NCBI GenBank assembly: GCA_003562535.1
Contig: PWUP01000053.1
Location: forward strand, 1-14,819
DNA from: Gammaproteobacteria bacterium
Lineage (GTDB): Bacteria > Pseudomonadota > Gammaproteobacteria > Competibacterales > Competibacteraceae
Reading direction: 5' to 3'
DNA length: 14,819 nucleotides
Made by a program: the position numbers and the translations under genes. The notes under the pieces were generated by a model, which was not told the DNA's origin, ran no database searches, and was given only the letters and a program-made list of their open reading frames with translations. Of this stretch, positions 1-6,143 are shown piece after piece (positions within the stretch are counted from its first letter, which is position 1; each line of letters opens with the position of its first letter).

Positions 1-1077
1 ACCCAAGGCACCGATATTGACCGTTTGGTGCGTGAGTTTCGCGCCCGCCATACGGAGTTTGCCTCTATTCCCATAGTGGCGGTGAACACCCCGGATTTTT
101 CCGGTTGCCTGGAAACCGGCTATGCAGCGGCCCTGGAAGCCATTCTCGACGCCACCGTGCCATCGAGCGCCACAGTAGAACAACGGCCACGGCAGGTGAA
201 TCTGCTGCTCGGTGCCCATCTCACTCCCGGTGATGTCGAGGCGATTAAAGAATGGGTGGAAACGTTTGATTTGCAGCCCGTCGTCGTGCCGGATCTGGCC
301 GATGGTTTGGACGGGCATTTAATCGCTGAGGATTTCATTCCGGTCAGTCTGGGCGGTACATCGGTGGGCGAGTTGGCCCATTTGGGTGAGGCCATAGCCA
401 CGATTGTAGTGGGCCGTTCGCTGGATCGTGCGGCCGATTTGTTGCGCCAGCGCAGCGGGGTACCCGATTATCGTTTTGACGGACTGATGGGGCTGGCGGC
501 CTGTGACCGGTTCACCCTGTTGCTGGCGGAATTATCGGGGCTGGCTGTGCCGCAGCGGATTGAACGCCAACGCGCTCAGTTACAAGACGCGATGGTGGAT
601 ACCCATTTTATGACCGGGCTGCGCCGTATTGGGATGGCTGCCGATCCTGATCTGCTCCAGCAACTCGGCATCTGGCTTGAGGGCATGGGCGCTGAGATTG
701 CCGTAGCGTTGGCGGCGATAAAAGCCCCGGTACTGGCCGATCTACCCAGCGATTCGGTACACATCGGCGATCTTGAGGATTTTGAGGATCTGGCGCGTGA
801 CACTGAGGTTGAGCTAGTCATCGGTAATTCTCATCTACTCGCCAGTGCTGAACGGCTCGGCGTGCCGCTGCTGCGGGCTGGGTTTCCCCAATACGATTGG
901 GTCGGCGGTTATTGCAAAACTTGGATCGGCTATCGAGGAACTCGGCAAGCCTTGTTTGATTTAGCGAATCTAGTGGTGCAACATCATGAACCGATTGCTG
1001 CGCATATTTCGCAATTCGCTGTCCACCCCCGGAATACCCATGCCACATCGTCACCGTCATCTGCGTTTGGTGGTTGA
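1..1077 (+). CDS. nifN: NifN, FeMo-cofactor scaffold subunit (5' end outside window)
   Basis: The frame is open from base 1, so this is the C-terminal ~358 residues of a protein usually about 440-460 aa long. NifN pairs with NifE to form the cytoplasmic NifEN scaffold on which the NifB-co precursor is matured to FeMo-cofactor. Seen here: TQGTDIDRLVREF at the window edge, the NTPDFSGCLETGY block, and near the C-terminus GNSHLLASAERLGVPLLRAG, then a FPQYD...GYRGTRQALFDLANL segment. These are hallmarks of the NifN branch of the NifD/K/E/N superfamily. The final ~20 residues, rich in H, S and P, are lineage-specific. The stop lies inside the start region of nifX, as expected for a nifENX operon. 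The start codon, promoter and nifE lie upstream and cannot be judged. Confidence 0.96.
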   Translation, partial: TQGTDIDRLVREFRARHTEFASIPIVAVNTPDFSGCLETGYAAALEAILDATVPSSATVEQRPRQVNLLLGAHLTPGDVEAIKEWVETFDLQPVVVPDLADGLDGHLIAEDFIPVSLGGTSVGELAHLGEAIATIVVGRSLDRAADLLRQRSGVPDYRFDGLMGLAACDRFTLLLAELSGLAVPQRIERQRAQLQDAMVDTHFMTGLRRIGMAADPDLLQQLGIWLEGMGAEIAVALAAIKAPVLADLPSDSVHIGDLEDFEDLARDTEVELVIGNSHLLASAERLGVPLLRAGFPQYDWVGGYCKTWIGYRGTRQALFDLANLVVQHHEPIAAHISQFAVHPRNTHATSSPSSAFGG

Positions 1078-1519
1078 TGCTATGCCATCTACCACCCTGC
1101 GGCTTGCCTTTGCCAGCACCGACCGAGTGACGGTCGATCAGCACTTTGGTGCCAGCACGGCGTTTGCCATTTATGCCATCGATGCCCATAAGGCTCAATT
1201 AGTCGAAGTTATTGAGTTTATTGATAGTGAAGACGGCAATCATCACGATAAATTAAATCCCAAGATCGCTGCGCTGGCAGACTGCACGGCGGTGTATTGT
1301 CTTGCGGTGGGTTCTTCAGCCGTGCAGCGACTGCTCGCCTCTGGCGTGCAACCGATCCGAGTCGAACCCGGAGCGCCGATTGAGCAGTTGCTGGCTGAGT
1401 TCCGGCAGGAGCTGAATAACGGTCCGAGTGGCTGGTTGGCCAGGGTGCTTAAAGCTCGTACAGCCGATAGTCAGCGTTTTGATGCTATGGCCGCTGAGGG
1501 TTGGCATGAATCCAATTGA
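1040..1519 (+). CDS. nifX: NifX, FeMo-cofactor precursor carrier
   Basis: This is a 159-aa NifX of the dinitrogenase Fe-Mo cofactor biosynthesis family. NifX is a small cytoplasmic protein that binds NifB-co or the VK cluster and exchanges it with NifEN. Visible family blocks are LAFASTDRVTVDQHFGAS near the N-terminus, a DGNHHDKLNPKIAALADC-type stretch, AVGSSAVQRLLASGVQPIRV, and a C-terminal GPSGWLARVL. ATG 1040 is chosen because the resulting N-terminus (MPHRHRHLRLVVDAMPSTT, then LRLAFAS) has the length and pattern I recall for Azotobacter NifX. It overlaps nifN by 38 bases and has only a weak GGA upstream. ATG 1082, just after the nifN stop, has a better GGTGG 8 bases upstream and would give 145 aa. 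The stop overlaps the next gene by 14 bases. Confidence 0.93.
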   Translation: MPHRHRHLRLVVDAMPSTTLRLAFASTDRVTVDQHFGASTAFAIYAIDAHKAQLVEVIEFIDSEDGNHHDKLNPKIAALADCTAVYCLAVGSSAVQRLLASGVQPIRVEPGAPIEQLLAEFRQELNNGPSGWLARVLKARTADSQRFDAMAAEGWHESN

Positions 1520-1970
1520 TGACGACACTCTGCTGCTGCGTCAGGCCCAGGTTATCGCGGTAGACACCGGACAGGTGATTGTACGTCTGGAGCGGATCAC
1601 AGCGTGTTCCGCCTGCCCCAGTGCCAAGCTGTGTGGAGCCGGTACCCGTAGCCAAGATTTAAGCGTGCCGTACAGCGCACCAGAACAGCTAGCCCCCGGC
1701 GATCAGGTAACGATTGGCATTTCCCCCACGGCGGCTTTGCGCGCCACCGCCGTGGCTTATCTGACCCCGCTGGCCGGTCTGGTCACGGCGATGGCCTTAG
1801 CCAGCGCTGGGGGATTAGCCGACGGCACGGTCGCACTGCTCAGCCTGCTAGGGCTGGGTTTAGGTTTTATCGCCATGCGTCAGTTGGCTCATCACCCCAA
1901 TCAGCGGCTGGTGCCGGTATTAATCACCGCTGACACCCCAGTTCACTGTAACCCCAATCTGGAGAAGTAA
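1506..1970 (+). CDS. RseC/MucC-family membrane protein in nif operon
   Basis: This 154-aa protein matches the RseC/MucC (SoxR-reducing system) family. An N-terminal soluble segment carries a cysteine cluster, TACSACPSAKLCGAG (CxxCxxxxxC, about residues 33-47). Two predicted membrane helices follow at about residues 78-98 and 103-122, and then a short polar tail. In E. coli, RseC works with the RsxABCDGE (Rnf-type) complex in electron transfer to SoxR. The nif setting suggests, by inference, a part in Rnf-linked electron supply to ferredoxin and nitrogenase. ATG 1506 is chosen because GAGGG lies 5 bases upstream and it overlaps the nifX stop by 14 bases, implying translational coupling. Longer in-frame starts inside nifX have no support. 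The family call rests on the Cys pattern plus topology and is fairly secure; the role is not. Confidence 0.8.
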   Translation: MNPIDDDTLLLRQAQVIAVDTGQVIVRLERITACSACPSAKLCGAGTRSQDLSVPYSAPEQLAPGDQVTIGISPTAALRATAVAYLTPLAGLVTAMALASAGGLADGTVALLSLLGLGLGFIAMRQLAHHPNQRLVPVLITADTPVHCNPNLEK

Positions 1971-1972
1971 CT

Positions 1973-2263
1973 ATGAGTATGATCACCGGCCTAACCCGTG
2001 GAGGTGTAAGCTGGACACCCGAGTTTGTGGCTGCACTGGATGAGACGAAATGCCTTGGCTGTGGCCGCTGCTATAAAGTCTGTCCGCGCGATGTGTTCGA
2101 CTTGGTCGAAAACGACAGCGACGATTTTGATGATGATCTCGACGATGATGTCTTGATGATGATGACGCTGCAAGATGTGCTGGACTGCATCGGCTGCGGT
2201 GCCTGTTCCCGCGTCTGCCCCAAGGGCTGTCTCAGCCACAGCAGCGCACCCCTACCGGCGTAA
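1973..2263 (+). CDS. fdxB: Ferredoxin III, nif-specific, 2[4Fe-4S]
   Basis: This 96-aa protein has two four-cysteine motifs, CLGCGRCYKVCP (residues ~25-36) and CIGCGACSRVCPKGC (~71-85). They are separated by an acidic stretch with many Asp residues and then LMMMTLQDV. This spacing with an acidic insert is typical of nif-specific ferredoxin III (FdxB), a cytoplasmic electron carrier encoded near nifENX. It probably donates electrons to nitrogenase or to cofactor assembly. The start has GGAGAAG about 8 bases upstream and lies 2 bases after the stop of the RseC-like gene; nifV begins 4 bases after its stop. The acidic segment is encoded by GAT/GAC/ATG-rich near-triplet repeats, so its length may vary between strains. 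Confidence 0.94.
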   Translation: MSMITGLTRGGVSWTPEFVAALDETKCLGCGRCYKVCPRDVFDLVENDSDDFDDDLDDDVLMMMTLQDVLDCIGCGACSRVCPKGCLSHSSAPLPA

Positions 2264-2267
2264 TCCG

Positions 2268-3443
2268 ATGACCGCTCCAGTCGTGATTGATGATACCACC
2301 CTGCGCGACGGCGAGCAGTCCGCCGGGGTGGCCTTCACCCGTGAGGAAAAATGCCGCATTGCCACTCTGCTGTCCCGCATCGGGGTACCGGAGCTGGAAA
2401 TCGGCATTCCGGCGATGGGGGCTGAGGAATGCGCCGATATCTGCGCTATTGCAACCTCACTGGCCGAGGGGGGACACACGCCCCGACTGCTGGTGTGGGG
2501 ACGGTTAACCGCCGCAGACATCGCGATCTGTCGCGGCCTGCCGGTACACCTGCTGGAATTATCGGTGCCGGTGTCCGATCAGCACATTCAGCATAAACTG
2601 GGCAGCAACAGGGCGGAGATACTGGCGCGGATTGCCCGCTGGGTGCCAGTGGCCCGGGAGGCCGGGTTTGAGGTCGGTGTGGGCGGTGAGGACGCCTCAC
2701 GCGCCGATCCGGCTTTTCTGGTCGAAGTCGCCCAAGCGGCTGAAGCCGCCGGAGCGCAACGCTTTCGGTTCGCCGATACCTTAGGGGTGCTGGATCCGTT
2801 TGCCACCTTTGAGACCATTACCCGCTTACGTGCGGCGATTGGCATTGAATTGGAAATGCATGCCCATGATGATCTCGGTTTGGCTACGGCGAACACCTTA
2901 GCGGCGGTGCGTGCCGGTGCCAGCCATGTCAATACCACCGTTAACGGCCTCGGCGAACGGGCGGGCAATGCGGCGCTGGAAGAAGTGGCTTTAGGGCTGC
3001 GCCAGTTCTACGGCATGGAACAGATCCTGGATTTTAGCCGCTTATTGGACGCCTCGGCGGCGGTGGCTCAAGCCTCGGGACGCCCGGTGGGTTGGCATAA
3101 AAGCGTGGTGGGCGAAGGTATATTTACCCACGAAGCCGGTATCCACGTCGATGGCTTACTCAAAGACTTTAAAAATTATCAACATATTGATCCTGCGCTT
3201 CTGGGACGCCACCATCGTGTATTGCTCGGCAAGCACTCAGGGGCGCGCAGCGTTCTGGCCGCTTATGCGGATCTTGGCATTGAGCTTACCCCGGTGGAAG
3301 CTGCTTGTTTGCTCAAGCGCATCCGCCAGTTTGCCACCACCACCAAGCGCACGGCAGAACCTGCTGACTTACACGCTTTTCGTGATGAACTCAATGCAAT
3401 CCGTTCATCGTTTCCCGAATCTGACCTTGGAGTGCTATTATGA
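2268..3443 (+). CDS. nifV: Homocitrate synthase NifV
   Basis: This 391-aa enzyme belongs to the DRE-TIM metallolyase (2-isopropylmalate synthase-like) family. It condenses acetyl-CoA with 2-oxoglutarate to give homocitrate, the organic ligand of FeMo-cofactor. Seen here: the N-terminal DDTTLRDGEQSAGVAF catalytic/metal motif; EMHAHDDLGLATANTLAA with the metal-binding HxH; NTTVNGLGERAGNAALEEV; and GEGIFTHEAGIHVDG with LLGKHSGARSVL at the C-terminal end of the catalytic region. The length is normal for NifV, and the long LeuA regulatory domain of isopropylmalate synthases is absent. ATG 2268 places the TIM-barrel start directly after the N-terminus; the longer in-frame extension into fdxB is the wrong frame for that gene and unsupported. 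No strong Shine-Dalgarno is seen, so translation is likely coupled to fdxB. ATGA overlap with nifW. Confidence 0.96.
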   Translation: MTAPVVIDDTTLRDGEQSAGVAFTREEKCRIATLLSRIGVPELEIGIPAMGAEECADICAIATSLAEGGHTPRLLVWGRLTAADIAICRGLPVHLLELSVPVSDQHIQHKLGSNRAEILARIARWVPVAREAGFEVGVGGEDASRADPAFLVEVAQAAEAAGAQRFRFADTLGVLDPFATFETITRLRAAIGIELEMHAHDDLGLATANTLAAVRAGASHVNTTVNGLGERAGNAALEEVALGLRQFYGMEQILDFSRLLDASAAVAQASGRPVGWHKSVVGEGIFTHEAGIHVDGLLKDFKNYQHIDPALLGRHHRVLLGKHSGARSVLAAYADLGIELTPVEAACLLKRIRQFATTTKRTAEPADLHAFRDELNAIRSSFPESDLGVLL

Positions 3444-3763
3444 GCGAATTGAACGAACTCAGTCTGCATGAAGCTATGGAGGAACTGGTTTCAGCCGAAG
3501 ATTTTCTCGATTATTTTGGCGTGAGCTATACGCCGGAGATAGTCAACGTCAACCGTTTACATATTCTGCAACGCTTCCATGACTATTTAAACGCCCATCC
3601 CGCCAGCGGCGATGAAGAGCAACACTATGCGCATTACCGCCACTGGCTCACTCAGGCGTATAACGACTTTACTACCTCGGACGCACTGACTGAAAAGGTG
3701 TTCGCGGTATTCAAAAAAGCCAGCGGCATTGCCGTAATTCCCATCAATGCCATCCGCCGTTAA
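3440..3763 (+). CDS. nifW: Nitrogenase-stabilizing/protective protein NifW
   Basis: This 107-aa protein is of normal length for NifW, a small cytoplasmic helical protein that binds MoFe protein and is linked to its maturation or protection from oxygen. The family pattern is visible in the N-terminal segment SAEDFLDYFGVSYTPEIVNV, then NRLHILQRFHDYL, and the C-terminal block YRHWLTQAYNDFTTSDALTEK followed by VFAVFKK. The start overlaps the nifV stop as ATGA, a typical coupled junction. nifZ follows after 12 bases. The exact biochemical activity of NifW remains debated, so only the family is asserted. Confidence 0.94.
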   Translation: MSELNELSLHEAMEELVSAEDFLDYFGVSYTPEIVNVNRLHILQRFHDYLNAHPASGDEEQHYAHYRHWLTQAYNDFTTSDALTEKVFAVFKKASGIAVIPINAIRR

Positions 3764-3775
3764 AGAGTTGCGCTG

Positions 3776-4255
3776 ATGCCCCTACGTACTGAATTCAACC
3801 ACGGCGATAGTGTCCGCGTGATCCGCAACCTGCGTAACGACGGCACCTACCCGGGTGTAGCAACCGGTGAGTTACTGGTGCGGCGCGGCCGTGTCGGTAC
3901 GGTCATTGAGATCGGCACGTTCCTGCAAGACCAGATCATTTACAGCGTGCATTTTCTTGAGCTGGATCTGATTGTCGGCTGTCGCGAAGGAGAAGTGATC
4001 AGCGCGGATGCGGACTGGACGCCTAGCCGCTTCGAATCCCGCGATAAAGTCCAGGCGCTGCGCAGTTTCGCAGTCGATGGTGAGGTGGTTGCGCCTGTAG
4101 GGAGTGTGGGCGAGGTGCTGAAAGTCATGCGTGATATGCCCAACGGCGTACATTATCAGGTGATTTTTGCCGACCGGGTGCTGTGCGTTCCTGAAGCCTC
4201 GCTGCAACTGGCCATGTCTGTCACTGAACCTGACCAAACCGCCATCCAGCCATGA
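3776..4255 (+). CDS. nifZ: NifZ, P-cluster/MoFe maturation protein
   Basis: This 159-aa protein is a NifZ, which in Azotobacter helps form the second P-cluster of the MoFe protein. It shows two successive copies of a small beta-rich module. The first is around residues 6-73, beginning FNHGDSVRVIRNLRNDGTYPG and containing RRGRVGTVIEIG, SVHF and a terminal GCREGEV. The second, shorter copy is around residues 84-142, with SRDKVQALRSFAVDGEVV, GSVGEVLKV and YQVIFADRVLCVPEASL. AGAG about 8 bases upstream of ATG 3776 is a modest ribosome site. The stop overlaps the nifM start by ATGA. Order nifW-nifZ-nifM is conserved in gammaproteobacterial nif clusters and supports the call. Confidence 0.93.
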   Translation: MPLRTEFNHGDSVRVIRNLRNDGTYPGVATGELLVRRGRVGTVIEIGTFLQDQIIYSVHFLELDLIVGCREGEVISADADWTPSRFESRDKVQALRSFAVDGEVVAPVGSVGEVLKVMRDMPNGVHYQVIFADRVLCVPEASLQLAMSVTEPDQTAIQP

Positions 4256-5112
4256 ACATGATGGCTTACCATCAGCTCAAAGCGGCTCAGGCTGTGCTGG
4301 CCAAATCGCTCCCGCAACTCAGTGCGGATGAAGCCGCGCAGGTTCACAAAGTCGCGCAGCGCTACGCTGAAATTGAAGCGGCGGTTCTGGGCAGTGACGA
4401 GGCCGGTGCAGTCAGCGTATCTGATACGGACTTGGCGGACGCACTGGCCGAGGTATGCTCCCGCTACCAGGACGAGCAGGATTTTCAAACGGCGTTGGCT
4501 GAAGCCGGTTTAGACGCCGACAGCCTGGCTGTGGCTTTACATCGTGATTTGCAGGTGGAGCAGGTGTTAGCGCGGGTAGCGGCGCAAGTGCCTGCGGTTG
4601 ACGCCGCCGAGGCCGAGAAGGTGTATTCGCGCCATGTGGAACGCTTCCAGGTTCCGGAGCGGCGCAGCGCCCGGCATATTCTGATCACCATTAATCCAAA
4701 CCTGCCGGACAATACTCGCGCCCTTGCCCAGCGCCGGATTCAGGCGATTGCCGAACGGTTGTACGACCAACCGCAGTGTTTTGAGCAACAGGCGCTGAAG
4801 TATTCCGAATGCCCCACTGCATTACACGGCGGGCAACTCGGCACCCTCCCACAAGGTGAACTGTATCCGCAAATTGACCAGGCTCTGTTTGCCATGCAAC
4901 CCGGAGACATCAGCGCGGTGCTGGAATCCGAGCTGGGTTTTCATCTTCTGCGTTGTGACGCCATCGAAGCCGCCCGCACCCTGAGTTTCGAAGAAGTACG
5001 TCCAGCTTTATGTCGGCGGCTCACTGAAAAACGCGCCCGCAAGGCCACCCAGATATGGCTGCGGCAGTGTATGCAGGCGCAGTCAACATTAGGTGGCATG
5101 GAACCGCCATAG
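4252..5112 (+). CDS. nifM: NifM, parvulin-type peptidyl-prolyl isomerase
   Basis: This 286-aa protein has an Ala-rich helical N-terminal region (about residues 1-135) followed by a parvulin-type PPIase domain (about 137-245). The domain shows RRSARHILITIN at its start, QQALKYSECPTALHGGQLGTL in the middle and AMQPGDISAVLESELGFHLLR near its end. NifM is needed for folding of the Fe protein NifH in Klebsiella and Azotobacter. Length and two-part layout match the family. ATG 4252 overlaps the nifZ stop (ATGA); in-frame ATGs at 4258 and 4261 are possible alternatives that change only 2-3 residues. It is the last nif gene in the window; after its stop comes ~320 bases without a gene and then a convergent operon. 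Confidence 0.93.
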   Translation: MNMMAYHQLKAAQAVLAKSLPQLSADEAAQVHKVAQRYAEIEAAVLGSDEAGAVSVSDTDLADALAEVCSRYQDEQDFQTALAEAGLDADSLAVALHRDLQVEQVLARVAAQVPAVDAAEAEKVYSRHVERFQVPERRSARHILITINPNLPDNTRALAQRRIQAIAERLYDQPQCFEQQALKYSECPTALHGGQLGTLPQGELYPQIDQALFAMQPGDISAVLESELGFHLLRCDAIEAARTLSFEEVRPALCRRLTEKRARKATQIWLRQCMQAQSTLGGMEPP

Positions 5113-5323
5113 CCTTGTTGGCCGCAATCCGTTCATTGGTGTAGTCGCTGGCACCTTCAGGCCGTTGCTCAGTCAGGCGATGTGTGGTAATTTGTCGTTT
5201 ATAAAAAGAAAGTAGGTGAATTGTACGCTACAGGGTGTGCAGCTCAAGCGTTGATTTTAAGTCGTAGACGGATTTTGCCTAGTACACTCGATATTCTGTC
5301 TAACAAACTGTTATGCTGAGAGA

Positions 5324-5397
5324 CGCTTCTCGCTCTACCGGACGGCAATTCCGCTGCGCTCCATTGTCGCCGGTGAGCTAAGCGCCCTCTGTTTTTT
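5324..5397 (+). terminator. Long imperfect inverted repeat plus T-run, putative nif operon terminator
   Basis: The left arm (5324-5349, beginning CGCTTCTCGCTCTACCGG) pairs with the right arm (5363-5384, ending CCGGTGAGCTAAGCG). The core ACCGG-A-CGGCAAT pairs with ATTGTCGCCGGT with one bulge and one mismatch, around a 13-base loop. A GTTTTTT tract follows 6 bases after the right arm. This could end nif transcription, but the stem is long and imperfect and the T-run is not directly adjacent. It could instead be a REP- or MITE-like element. Confidence 0.5.
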
Positions 5398-5429
5398 GCT
5401 CCTTTTGGGAGAGGGTTGGGTGAGGGGGG
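5385..5429. repeat. Short GC-rich interspersed-repeat-like sequence
   Basis: The segment contains CTCCTTTTGGGAGAGGGTT followed by GGGTGAGGGGGG, with CCCTCT and AGAGGG (5385-5390, 5410-5415) in inverted orientation. It strongly resembles the abundant intergenic repeat built from CCCTCACCC/AACCCTCTCCC and its hairpin partner found in many proteobacterial genomes. It lies right behind the stop codon of the - strand gene ending at 5433, a usual position for such repeats. Copy number elsewhere cannot be checked here. Confidence 0.55.
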
Positions 5430-5432
5430 GCA

Positions 5433-6143
5433 TCAGTGCCGATAACGGATCACCACATTTTGCATATCACCCCGCCGAGTCAACAAATTGGATGGCCCGT
5501 TGTATTGCAACAGTTCTCCGCTGGCAATGTCATAGCGAACATCCATATACGGAGCAATCAGCCGTAGCACAATATTCTTGCTACTGATTCTAAACGTAGC
5601 GCTGGTTTTGGAAACACCACTAGAACGCTGAATGGCAAAACTGTAGGACTCTTGGCGCAGTGGCACCACACAATGAACCGATAAGTTTTTGCCCGCCAAC
5701 AGCGCCCGCAAATGGTTATTGACAAAACAATGCAAACCTTGACTGCCCACCATATTCTGGCGCAACGCTAAGCGGGCTTGAGCCATCCGACTATTGGCCG
5801 CACGTCGCCCAAACACGATGACGGCGTTGCCCTCAAGCCGAGCGCCTTCTTCACGCTGGAAGCGAAAATCCTCAAAGCGGTAGTCCGGCAGATAAGGATG
5901 CTTGCGGTAATCCGATTCCATGCGAGCAATGGCGCCATTATGAGGACTCAAATACTCGGTATGCGCTGTCTGTAACCGGTCATTCTGGTACACCCAGCGA
6001 TGCGCTTCACGGTATAGCAACCGTCCATCTGGACTATGCGCTTCACCCTGAAATTCTTTAATGCGCTCAGCGCTGGGCACCGTCGGCTCCGCCGAAGTCT
6101 GACCCTGATGACCTGTATTAACCGTTCGAACCCGTATTACCAT
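5433..6143 (-). CDS. Uncharacterised protein coupled to the P-type ATPase
   Basis: This 236-aa protein has no assigned function. It has no signal peptide or membrane helix; the N-terminal ~25 residues are polar and look disordered. From about residue 30 to the end there is a continuous folded-looking region: FQGEAHSPDGRLLYREAHRW, then YLSPHNGAIARMESDY and LPDYRFEDFRF, ending RYDIASGELLQYNGPSNL followed by GDMQNVVIRY. The alternating polar/hydrophobic strands ending in Y-D-x-A-S/T-x-x-L-L-x-Y-x-G-x-SN resemble a conserved uncharacterised proteobacterial family as I recall it; this is a pattern match only. Its ATG follows the ATPase stop with no gap (TAG then ATG), so it is the last gene of the operon and probably translated by coupled re-initiation. 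No strong separate Shine-Dalgarno is needed or seen. Confidence 0.75.
   Translation of the reverse strand: MVIRVRTVNTGHQGQTSAEPTVPSAERIKEFQGEAHSPDGRLLYREAHRWVYQNDRLQTAHTEYLSPHNGAIARMESDYRKHPYLPDYRFEDFRFQREEGARLEGNAVIVFGRRAANSRMAQARLALRQNMVGSQGLHCFVNNHLRALLAGKNLSVHCVVPLRQESYSFAIQRSSGVSKTSATFRISSKNIVLRLIAPYMDVRYDIASGELLQYNGPSNLLTRRGDMQNVVIRYRH

Larger units (their letters stand above)
5113..5432. other. Convergent intergenic region between nifM and the - strand operon
   Basis: These 320 bases hold no convincing gene on either strand. Bases 5113-5323 show no recognisable element apart from a small TAACA-AAC-TGTTA inverted repeat at 5300-5312. The right half holds the long inverted repeat at 5324-5384, a GTTTTTT run at 5391-5397, and a GC-rich repeat copy just after. 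Both flanking operons end here, so transcription-terminating or mRNA-stabilising elements are expected. Confidence 0.7.

Noticed and set aside
2588..2968. - strand frame opposite nifV (and similar ones opposite nifN, nifX, nifZ)
   Set aside because: Shadows of GC-rich coding sequence with low-complexity translations; the + strand frames carry clear family motifs.
5396..5587. + strand 63-codon frame across the operon junction
   Set aside because: It starts in the repeat and runs antisense into the 236-aa gene; no supportable start site or similarity.
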